From Lachnospiraceae bacterium (GTDB lineage Bacteria > Bacillota > Clostridia > Lachnospirales > Lachnospiraceae): a DNA stretch of 14,411 nucleotides. This document shows positions 7,340 to 14,049 of this stretch, one piece after another; positions within the stretch are counted from its first letter, which is position 1; every line of letters begins with the position of its first letter. A program made the position numbers and the translations under genes. The stretch spans positions 1 through 14,411 of the forward strand of contig JAFOYD010000020.1 of assembly GCA_017391545.1 (NCBI GenBank). The letters are read 5' to 3'. The notes beneath the pieces are model-generated. The model was not told the origin of the DNA. It saw nothing but the letters and a program-made list of their open reading frames with translations, and did no database searches.

Positions 7340-8980
7340 ATGTCGGATAAGGATAATAACGAATTTGATAAAAATGAAGATATGGAACTGATCGACATGG
7401 CAGATGCCGAGTCGAAAGATGATGCAACAGAAGCGGATAAGACCGAGCAGACATCGGACTATGTGTATGACGAAGACAGAGAAAAGGAATACGAGGATGT
7501 ATGCTTCATATGCAGACGTCCGGAGAGCAAAGCAGGAAGAATGTTCAAACTGCCAAATCATATTTCTGTATGCTCAGACTGTATGCATAAAACAATGGAT
7601 ACCGTCAGCCAGTTTGATTATCAGGGAATGTTGAACAATACAAATCTGAATTTCGATAAGGACAATGGAAAGGAAGGCAAGAGGCGCTTTCCCAATATCA
7701 GCTTTGTCAATATTGCGGATCTTCAGGGAGATGGTGGTATACCAAACCGCCAGAAGCTGAAAAAGAAAAAGACGAAAAAAGAGAAGGAAGCACCTGTATT
7801 TAACATTGGAAGCCTTCCTGCACCACACAAGATCAAAGCAGAGCTGGATGAGTATGTCGTGGGACAGGATTACGCCAAAAAGGTTATTTCAGTAGCTGTT
7901 TACAATCATTATAAACGTGTCACGACAGGGACAATGGATGATATCGAGATTGAAAAATCCAATATCCTTCTGCTGGGACCGACAGGTTGTGGTAAGACCT
8001 ATCTTGTAAAAACGCTGGCAAGGCTTCTTGATGTACCACTTGCAATTGCAGATGCCACTTCTCTGACAGAGGCAGGCTATATCGGCGATGACATTGAGTC
8101 TGTCATTTCGAAGCTTCTGGCTGCGGCTGACAACGATGTGGAAAAGGCGGAGCAGGGTATTGTATTTATCGACGAGATTGATAAAATTGCCAAGAAGAAA
8201 AACACAACCTCGCGTGATGTCAGTGGTGAATCGGTTCAGCAGGGAATGTTGAAGCTTTTAGAGGGATCCGATGTGGAAGTACCTGTCGGAGCCAACAGTA
8301 AAAATGCGATGGTTCCTTTGACAACGATCAATACCAGAAATATTTTATTTATCTGTGGAGGAGCATTCCCGGATCTGGAAGAGATCATTAAGCAGAGGCT
8401 GACAAAGCAGTCTTCGATTGGTTTTAATGCAGAACTAAAGGATGCATATGATAAAGAGACAAATATCTTAAAGAAAGTAACTGTTGAGGATATCAAGAAG
8501 TTTGGCATGATTCCTGAGTTCATCGGACGTCTGCCTATCATTTGTCCGATGGACGGTCTGACACAGGAAAGCTATATTAAGATCTTAAAGGAGCCCAAAA
8601 ATGCCATTTTGAAGCAATATCAAAAGCTTTTTGAACTGGACGAGGTAAAGCTGAACTTTGATGACAGTGCACTCGAGGCGATTGCAAAAAAGGCGATGGA
8701 GCGAGACACGGGGGCGCGTGCGCTCAGAGCTATCATTGAGGAGTTTATGCTCGATATCATGTATGAGATTCCCAAGGATGACAATATTGGCGAGGTAACG
8801 ATCACAGGAGACTATATTAATGGAACAGGCGGTCCTGTCATAGAGATTCGCAAGGACAATGTACATGCGAAGCAGCCTGTACAGGCGGAGGCATCTGAGA
8901 AGAAGCAGGAGACTGCCGAACCAAAGACGAATGACAATGGTCCTGAAAAGGTTGAGAAGCACGATTTCTATGAGTTTTAG
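7340..8980 (+). CDS. clpX: ClpX-type AAA+ unfoldase, enlarged paralogue
   Basis: ClpX is a hexameric AAA+ motor that unfolds proteins and feeds them to ClpP. This version has 546 residues, against about 420-430 usually. Visible parts are an acidic N-terminal extension (1-54), a C4 zinc finger (Cys55, Cys58, Cys78, Cys81), a roughly 77-residue linker with a poly-lysine patch, where ClpX usually has about 25, and LPAPHKIKAELDEYVVGQ from 159. The AAA+ core shows Walker A GPTGCGKT (213-220), pore loop GYIG (246-249), Walker B FIDEIDKIA (Asp278, Glu279), RDVSGESVQQ, ILFICGGAF, the ClpP-docking IGF tripeptide (360-362), EFIGRLPI with the Arg finger, and sensor 2 GARALR (Arg460). A charged tail of about 40 residues ends DFYEF. 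Where E. coli ClpX has RKH, this protein has SKN (320-322). It sits 11 bases after the HtrA gene rather than next to clpP, so I infer an accessory paralogue. The genome copy number is not visible here. Confidence 0.9.
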   Translation: MSDKDNNEFDKNEDMELIDMADAESKDDATEADKTEQTSDYVYDEDREKEYEDVCFICRRPESKAGRMFKLPNHISVCSDCMHKTMDTVSQFDYQGMLNNTNLNFDKDNGKEGKRRFPNISFVNIADLQGDGGIPNRQKLKKKKTKKEKEAPVFNIGSLPAPHKIKAELDEYVVGQDYAKKVISVAVYNHYKRVTTGTMDDIEIEKSNILLLGPTGCGKTYLVKTLARLLDVPLAIADATSLTEAGYIGDDIESVISKLLAAADNDVEKAEQGIVFIDEIDKIAKKKNTTSRDVSGESVQQGMLKLLEGSDVEVPVGANSKNAMVPLTTINTRNILFICGGAFPDLEEIIKQRLTKQSSIGFNAELKDAYDKETNILKKVTVEDIKKFGMIPEFIGRLPIICPMDGLTQESYIKILKEPKNAILKQYQKLFELDEVKLNFDDSALEAIAKKAMERDTGARALRAIIEEFMLDIMYEIPKDDNIGEVTITGDYINGTGGPVIEIRKDNVHAKQPVQAEASEKKQETAEPKTNDNGPEKVEKHDFYEF

Positions 8981-9003
8981 AGATAGAAGGATGGAATCAG
9001 TCA

Positions 9004-9828
9004 ATGACAGAGCTTGAGGAATATTACAATAAATTTAATGAGGAAAAGCGTCTTAATTCCCGACATGGACAGGTGGAGTACCGCGTTTCCATGAAGTATA
9101 TCCACAGGTGTCTTGATGAGGCAGCAGCAAAGATCATGAATGCGGCTGCCTCAGTTAACGATGAGGATGTCAGGTCACAGATTCGGATTTTGGACATCGG
9201 AGCAGGCACAGGACGTTACAGTGTGGCACTGGCAGAGGAAGGATATGATGTCACGGCTGTCGAGCTTGTAAAGTATAATCTTGGAATCCTGAAGCAGAAG
9301 GCCAGCAGTGTGCGGGCGCTACAGGGCAATGCCATGAATCTGAAAAAGCTGGAGAGTGATAGTTTTGATGTGACACTTTTGTTTGGGCCGATGTATCATC
9401 TTTTTGGCTTCGATGACAAGAGAAGGGCTCTATGTGAGGCAAAGCGTGTCACAAAGCCTGGCGGCGTGATTCTTGTGGCTTATTGCATGAATGAGTACGG
9501 CGTCATAACTTATGGTTTTAAGGAGCGTCATGTTCTTGAATGCATGGAAAAAAAGCGTTTTACAGAGGACTTCAAGACGATTTCATCGCCGAGTGAGCTT
9601 TATGACTATATGCGCATAGAGGACATTGATGCATTGAATCGGGCAGAGGGACTTGAGCGAATCAAAATCATATCACCGGATGGCCCCGCAAACTATATGA
9701 GGACTTTCCTCAATCAGCTAGGCGATGAAGAATTTGAGGCTTTTATACAATATCAGATGGCTACCTGTGAGCGTTCTGACCTGATCGGCGCAGGTGCTCA
9801 CACAGTGGATATACTTAGGAAAATATAA
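9004..9828 (+). CDS. Class I SAM-dependent methyltransferase of unknown substrate
   Basis: The 274-residue protein has a Rossmann-fold methyltransferase core. Motif I is ILDIGAGTGRYSVALAEEGY (from residue 62, Gly-rich loop 66-70), followed by the acidic ribose-binding Glu in VTAVELV, a motif II-like region DVTLLFGPMYHL, and motif III VTKPGGVILVAY. The N-terminal 55 residues and the C-terminal 110 residues are probably the substrate-recognition parts; no DNA, RNA or protein methylase signature such as NPPY is present. Start ATG 9004 is preceded by AGAAGGA at 8985-8991 with a 12-base spacing, which is long; the ATG at 8991 is out of frame and soon closed. It lies 23 bases after the ClpX-type gene and 22 before the TPR-nucleotidyltransferase gene, so it is probably co-expressed with both. 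The target could be a small molecule, tRNA or protein. Confidence 0.85.
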   Translation: MTELEEYYNKFNEEKRLNSRHGQVEYRVSMKYIHRCLDEAAAKIMNAAASVNDEDVRSQIRILDIGAGTGRYSVALAEEGYDVTAVELVKYNLGILKQKASSVRALQGNAMNLKKLESDSFDVTLLFGPMYHLFGFDDKRRALCEAKRVTKPGGVILVAYCMNEYGVITYGFKERHVLECMEKKRFTEDFKTISSPSELYDYMRIEDIDALNRAEGLERIKIISPDGPANYMRTFLNQLGDEEFEAFIQYQMATCERSDLIGAGAHTVDILRKI

Positions 9829-9835
9829 GGGAAAC

Positions 9836-9840
9836 GGAGG
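9836..9840 (+). promoter_or_regulatory. Ribosome binding site that decides the TPR-DUF4037-DUF4125 start
   Basis: GGAGG at 9836-9840 lies 10 bases before ATG 9851. A longer in-frame reading from GTG 9794 would overlap the methyltransferase gene by 35 bases, has no such site in front of it, and adds an unremarkable 19 residues. The ATG at 9843 is out of frame. Confidence 0.75.
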
Positions 9841-9850
9841 TTATGTCAGG

Positions 9851-12751
9851 ATGGAATTAAATCAGGTGATGAGTGAGCTGGATGAGCTCTTTACACAGGA
9901 AAGAATAAATGAAATCCCACAGTTTCTTGAGACGAATATCGCGCAGGCAGAAGCTGAGGGGGCAAACGATATAGTGCTCACGCTCTATAATGAATGTATT
10001 GGTTTTTACAGAGAAGTAGGTCAATATGAGTTGTCTGTAGAATACTGTCATAAGGCAATTACACTGATGAATGAGATGGGACTTCAGGATACACTTCCCT
10101 ATGCGACGACACTGCTCAATGCAGCAAATGCGCATCGTGCAGCAGGACTTTTGCAGGAGTCGCTGGAGCTTTACAACAGAGTCAGACCGATTTATGTGGC
10201 ACTGCTTGATGAGGATGACATGTACTTTGCCGGGCTGTACAACAATCTGAGTCTGCTGTATCAGGAGATGCAGGATTTTGCAGCGGCAAAGGAGCAGCTT
10301 GAGCATGCACTTGCCATCGTATCCGGGAAACCGGACACACAGTTTGAGGTGGCTGTCACACAGGCAAATCTAGCGAATACCTGCATTGAACTTGAACAGG
10401 ATGCGGAGGCAAAGGAACGGGCAGAGGAGGCAATCCGTATCTTTGAGGAGATCGGCGTGGATGATGCACACTATAGTGCGGCGCTTTCTGCACTAGGAAG
10501 TTTGTATTATATGGATAAGGATTACAGTAATGCACTGAAGGTCATGGAAAAGAGCCGTGAGTGTGTTGCGAAGTATCTGGGAGAGCAGAACATCCAATAC
10601 CAGAGACTGAGTGAGAATATCGAGATCATAAAGGACAAGCTTGACAAGGAGGCTTCGGTTACAAATGCCACTGTGGAAGTGAAGATTCACGAGGTAGAAG
10701 CAGAGCCGGAGGCAGTGGAAGAAGATATGTCAGAGCCTGAAGCAGTGGCAGAAGAAGAACTGTCAGAGTCAGAAGCAGTGGCAGAAGAACCGACAAAACA
10801 GGAAGTGGAGCCTGAAGCAGTGGTAGAAGAACTGTCAGAGCCGGAGACTGTGGAAGAGGCTGAACCTGAAATAACTGTTGAAGCTGTTGAAGAACCAGAA
10901 CAAGAGGCGGCAGAACCTACGCAAGAATCTGGACTGGAAGCTATAGCTGATCCAGAAGAGGAAGAACCAGTTGAAGCGGAAGCTGAATCCAAAATTGAAA
11001 TAGAGACAGAGCTTGAAGAAAGTGAGGAGCTGACAGCACAGTCAGAGCCAGAGGAATCAGAGGAGCCGACAGCAGAAGCTGAGCCGGAACCAGAAATGGA
11101 AGAATCAGAACCAGAGCCGGAGGAAGACACGCTTACCCCGGAAATCACAGGACTGGAGCTTTGCAGACGTTATTATGAGGAATATGGAAAACCCATGATT
11201 GCAGAGAAATTCCATGCATATGAGTCATCAATTGCAGTCGGACTTGTCGGCAAGGGATCAGACTGCTTTGGCTTTGATGATCTGCAGTCAAGGGATCACG
11301 ACTTTGGTCCACGTTTTGTCATGTGGGTGACAAAGAAGGTCTATGATCAGATCGGCGTAGAGCTTGAGGAAGCATATGAAGCACTTCCAAACAGCTTTAT
11401 GGGAGTTGACAGAGTAGAGACCTTTCATGGAAGAGACCGCGCAGGCGTCATGATTATCGAGGATTTTTATAAAAATACACTTGGATTTGATCTGATCGGT
11501 ACACTTTTACAGGCGGATGAGAACCTTGATAAAGAAAACCTGGATACGATAAAATGTTGGCTTTCCGTACACGATTATGCGCTTGCAGCAGCAGTTAATG
11601 GTGAGGTGTTCAGAGATGATGAAGGCATCTTTACACGATACAGAAACAGACTGCTTGCCTATTATCCAAAGGCTGTATGGTACAGGAAAATCGCGCAGAC
11701 TTGTGCACTGTTTTCCCAGAACGGACAGTATAATCTTCCACGTATGCGCAAACGTGGACAACTGGTGGCAGCGGAGATTGCAAAAGCAGAGTGCGTGAAA
11801 CAGGCAATGAAGCTGTATTATCTGCTGAACAGAAAATATGCACCACATGACAAATGGCTCTTTAAGGGAATGCCTGACAATCCTGCGATGGTGCTCAATG
11901 AGGAAGGTGCTCAAAATGAGAGCATTGCATCTTTGGTGGAAAAAATCAGCCTGATTCCTGTTGACAAGCCACATGAGACAGAGCTTACGAGAGCAATCGA
12001 ATCGCTTGCAGTAATTTTTGCAAATGAACTGGAACGCCAGAATATCATCGGCAAGTGTGACTTGTATCTGGATGCTGATACAGCAGAACTTACGGCAAAG
12101 AGTGATGCGCTTTTGACTGCGATCGTGGCAGATACACCGGTCACAACGGCACTTTCGCTCTCTATCGCAAAGGCAGAGTTTGAGGCATTCGACAAGGTGC
12201 AGAACGAGGGAGGCAGAGCAAATTGCCAGAACAACTGGCCGACCTTCAAGGTAATGCGCATGAGCCAGTATATGACATGGTCAGAGGATATGTTGCTTCA
12301 ATACCTGTATGAATTTAAGACAAACTACGAAAATGGCAGGAACATGATTGAGGAAAAGTATGCCCGCATGATGGAATCCACGGCACCACTTGAATATGCC
12401 CGCTTTGCAGATCGCCTGCCATCTGTTTCTGAGGAAAAGAAGATGATTATCGAGCAGATCATAACGCTTCAGGTAAATTGGATGGAGGAGTTTGCCGTAG
12501 ACTATCCAAAGCTTGCTGGAAATGCCAGGATCATCCACACGACAGATGACCTGCCATATGATACTTCGTATGAGACGTATCTTCGGGGCGAGCTTATGAC
12601 ATATTCAGACAGGATGCTGGAACTGTATGGCAGATATATCGTAGAGCATGCAAGGGACGGTAAAAACGTAGCACGTGAGATTATGGAGAACACGATCCAT
12701 TTTTACGGCTACAAGGATTTAGAGGAAGCCAATGAAAAGGAAATGCTATAA
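9851..12751 (+). CDS. TPR protein fused to DUF4037 nucleotidyltransferase-like and DUF4125 domains
   Basis: This 966-residue protein has no signal peptide or membrane helix, so it is probably cytoplasmic. Residues 1-270 form about five or six tetratricopeptide repeats of the kinesin-light-chain type (for example YATTLLNAANAHRAAGLLQE and ALSALGSLYYMDKDYSNALK). Residues 271-430 are a Glu/Pro/Ala/Val-rich acidic linker. From 431 comes a DUF4037-like domain with GKGSDCFGFDD and SRDHDFGPRF: Gly469-Ser470, then Asp482-His-Asp484. This matches the polymerase-beta-type nucleotidyltransferase pattern of GS followed by DxD. The last 200 residues (about 765-966) resemble DUF4125, with NEGGRANCQNNWPTF at 785-799 followed by MRMSQY. 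Both domain names are from memory of the families. The reaction is unknown; transfer of a nucleotide to a small molecule, protein or RNA is an inference. The TPR part suggests a protein partner. It is the last gene of the run, 22 bases after the methyltransferase and 67 before trpS. Confidence 0.85.
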   Translation: MELNQVMSELDELFTQERINEIPQFLETNIAQAEAEGANDIVLTLYNECIGFYREVGQYELSVEYCHKAITLMNEMGLQDTLPYATTLLNAANAHRAAGLLQESLELYNRVRPIYVALLDEDDMYFAGLYNNLSLLYQEMQDFAAAKEQLEHALAIVSGKPDTQFEVAVTQANLANTCIELEQDAEAKERAEEAIRIFEEIGVDDAHYSAALSALGSLYYMDKDYSNALKVMEKSRECVAKYLGEQNIQYQRLSENIEIIKDKLDKEASVTNATVEVKIHEVEAEPEAVEEDMSEPEAVAEEELSESEAVAEEPTKQEVEPEAVVEELSEPETVEEAEPEITVEAVEEPEQEAAEPTQESGLEAIADPEEEEPVEAEAESKIEIETELEESEELTAQSEPEESEEPTAEAEPEPEMEESEPEPEEDTLTPEITGLELCRRYYEEYGKPMIAEKFHAYESSIAVGLVGKGSDCFGFDDLQSRDHDFGPRFVMWVTKKVYDQIGVELEEAYEALPNSFMGVDRVETFHGRDRAGVMIIEDFYKNTLGFDLIGTLLQADENLDKENLDTIKCWLSVHDYALAAAVNGEVFRDDEGIFTRYRNRLLAYYPKAVWYRKIAQTCALFSQNGQYNLPRMRKRGQLVAAEIAKAECVKQAMKLYYLLNRKYAPHDKWLFKGMPDNPAMVLNEEGAQNESIASLVEKISLIPVDKPHETELTRAIESLAVIFANELERQNIIGKCDLYLDADTAELTAKSDALLTAIVADTPVTTALSLSIAKAEFEAFDKVQNEGGRANCQNNWPTFKVMRMSQYMTWSEDMLLQYLYEFKTNYENGRNMIEEKYARMMESTAPLEYARFADRLPSVSEEKKMIIEQIITLQVNWMEEFAVDYPKLAGNARIIHTTDDLPYDTSYETYLRGELMTYSDRMLELYGRYIVEHARDGKNVAREIMENTIHFYGYKDLEEANEKEML
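10703..10852 (+). repeat. Degenerate in-frame repeats encoding the acidic linker
   Basis: Units start at 10703, 10733, 10766, 10808 and 10838. Each begins GAGCC(G/T)GA or close to it and encodes a variant of EPEAVxEELS, with units of 30 to 42 bases. The array then decays into further Glu/Pro-rich sequence up to about 11140. The pattern points to repeat-driven expansion of a flexible linker. Confidence 0.75.
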
Positions 12752-12755
12752 CTGT

Positions 12756-12783
12756 TTGATAAAGTGGCAAAATATGATATAAT
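12756..12783 (+). promoter_or_regulatory. SigA-type promoter for trpS
   Basis: A -35 TTGATA at 12756-12761 and a perfect -10 TATAAT at 12778-12783 are separated by 16 bases. TG at 12775-12776, one base before the -10, makes it an extended -10. Transcription would start near 12790, giving a leader of only about 29 bases. Confidence 0.8.
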
Positions 12784-12808
12784 AGACCCATAATATTAAT
12801 GCGGAAAT

Positions 12809-12815
12809 GAGGAGA
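12809..12815 (+). promoter_or_regulatory. Ribosome binding site that decides the trpS start
   Basis: GAGGAGA at 12809-12815 lies 3 to 4 bases before ATG 12819. The in-frame ATG at 12807 overlaps this site and has no good site of its own, so the shorter protein beginning MSKIILTGDRPTG is preferred. Confidence 0.75.
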
Positions 12816-12818
12816 ACA

Positions 12819-13913
12819 ATGAGCAAGATTATTTTAACAGGCGACAGACCTACAGGAAGACTTCATATTGGTCATTATGTAGGCTCTCTTAGGAGAAGAG
12901 TGGAGTTGCAAAATTCCGGAGAATTTGACAAGATTTATATTATGATCGCAGATGCACAGGCATTGACAGATAATATCGACAATCCTGAAAAGGTCAGACA
13001 GAATGTGATCGAGGTAGCGCTTGACTATTTGTCAGCAGGACTTGACCCTGCAAAATCTACCCTTTTCATACAGTCACAGATATCTGAGCTGACAGAGCTT
13101 ACCTTTTACTATATGGATTTGGTTACAGTGTCAAGACTGCAGAGAAATCCTACTGTAAAAAATGAAATACAGCTGAGAAATTTCGAGGCAAGCATTCCTG
13201 TAGGATTTTTTACCTATCCGATCAGTCAGGCAGCAGACATTACCTTCTGTAAGGCAAATGTCGTTCCGGTTGGTGAGGATCAGCTTCCAATGATCGAGCA
13301 GACAAAGGTAATCGTGCATAAGTTCAACTCTGTATATGCACCTGAAAATCCGGTGCTTGTTGAGCCAAAGGCATTGATTCCGGAGGCTGAGGCATGTAAG
13401 CGCCTTCCTGGTACAGATGGAAAGGCAAAGATGAGCAAATCGCTTGGAAACTGTATCTATCTGGCAGACAGCGCAGATGAAGTAAGGACGAAAATCATGA
13501 GCATGTATACCGATCCACTTCATTTGCAGGTAAGTGACCCGGGGCATCTTGAGGGCAACACCGTATTTACGTATCTTGATGCCTTCGCACGCGATGAGCA
13601 TTTTGAAAGATACTGTCCGGACTATGCAAATCTTGACGAGATGAAGGCGCACTACACGAGAGGCGGTCTTGGCGATGTCAAGGTAAAGAAGTTCCTCAAT
13701 AACATCATGCAGGAAGAACTTGAGCCGATCAGAAAAAGACGTGCAGAATATGAAAAGGACATTCCTGAAATCTATAACATTCTCAAGAAAGGCTCCGAGG
13801 CAGCCAGAGAAGTAGCAGCCCAGACATTATCTGAGGTGAAACATGCGATGAAGATTGATTACTTTGAGGACATGGAGCTCATCAAAGCACAGAGCGAGAA
13901 GTATTCAAGATAA
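12819..13913 (+). CDS. trpS: Tryptophanyl-tRNA synthetase
   Basis: TrpS charges tRNA(Trp) with tryptophan using ATP. It is a class I synthetase working as a cytoplasmic dimer. The 364 residues are somewhat longer than the roughly 330 of Bacillus-type enzymes. The HIGH signature is intact (His16-Ile-Gly-His19 in TGRLHIGHYVGSL), the KMSKS loop is exact at 204-208 (GKAKMSKSLGN), and GEDQLPMIEQT is the conserved segment that contacts the adenylate and tRNA end. IADAQALTDN near residue 50 and PVGFFTYPISQAADI fit the tryptophan pocket region of the family. The C-terminal helical part contains EELEPIRKRRAEYEKD, typical of TrpS. It has its own promoter and terminator. No T-box leader is present. The longer size and RRRVELQ segment suggest the clostridial subtype, but a TyrRS is excluded by these motifs and overall order. 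Confidence 0.96.
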   Translation: MSKIILTGDRPTGRLHIGHYVGSLRRRVELQNSGEFDKIYIMIADAQALTDNIDNPEKVRQNVIEVALDYLSAGLDPAKSTLFIQSQISELTELTFYYMDLVTVSRLQRNPTVKNEIQLRNFEASIPVGFFTYPISQAADITFCKANVVPVGEDQLPMIEQTKVIVHKFNSVYAPENPVLVEPKALIPEAEACKRLPGTDGKAKMSKSLGNCIYLADSADEVRTKIMSMYTDPLHLQVSDPGHLEGNTVFTYLDAFARDEHFERYCPDYANLDEMKAHYTRGGLGDVKVKKFLNNIMQEELEPIRKRRAEYEKDIPEIYNILKKGSEAAREVAAQTLSEVKHAMKIDYFEDMELIKAQSEKYSR

Positions 13914-13932
13914 AATACAGTTGAAATTTATG

Positions 13933-13965
13933 ACAGCCACACAAGAATCCTGTGTGGCTGTTTTT
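13933..13965 (+). terminator. Rho-independent terminator after trpS
   Basis: An 11-base perfect stem, ACAGCCACACA at 13933-13943 with TGTGTGGCTGT at 13951-13961, has a 7-base loop and a following T run. It begins 19 bases after the trpS stop. Confidence 0.95.
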
Positions 13966-13966
13966 A

Positions 13967-13996
13967 TGCATATTTTTTCCACTTTGGCAGAAACTA
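13967..13996 (+). promoter_or_regulatory. Possible forespore sigma (SigG/SigF) promoter for spoVAD
   Basis: TGCATA at 13967-13972 resembles the forespore -35 element, and GAAACTA at 13990-13996 matches five of seven bases of the CATACTA-type -10, with a 17-base spacer. The location, between a terminator and a sporulation gene, supports it, but the -10 is imperfect and this is a tentative call. No good SigA promoter is seen in the same gap. Confidence 0.35.
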
Positions 13997-14049
13997 AAAT
14001 AACGGAAACGAATTCATCAAAACACAATTGATCGATAGGAGGACATCAG

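Larger units (their letters stand above)
2868..12751 (+). other. Probable six-gene operon
   Basis: GT2, glmS, htrA, clpX-type, methyltransferase and TPR-DUF4037-DUF4125 genes are all on one strand with gaps of 30, 15, 11, 23 and 22 bases. I see no hairpin-plus-T-run and no convincing promoter in any of these gaps. The promoter must lie near or within the terminator region at about 2804-2855 or upstream, and I could not pick one out with confidence. Read-through into trpS is possible because no terminator is seen at 12752-12818. Confidence 0.65.

Noticed and set aside
9794..9850. Longer N-terminus of the TPR fusion from GTG 9794
   Set aside because: It overlaps the methyltransferase, lacks a ribosome binding site, and GGAGG at 9836-9840 serves ATG 9851.
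10687..11148. Minus-strand Ser-rich open frame
   Set aside because: It is the complement of the Glu-rich linker repeats, giving poly-Ser/Ala/Gly sequence without domain character or start signals.
12791..12798. TAATATTA palindrome in the trpS leader as an operator
   Set aside because: An 8-base AT-rich palindrome in AT-rich sequence is expected by chance and has no second copy nearby.
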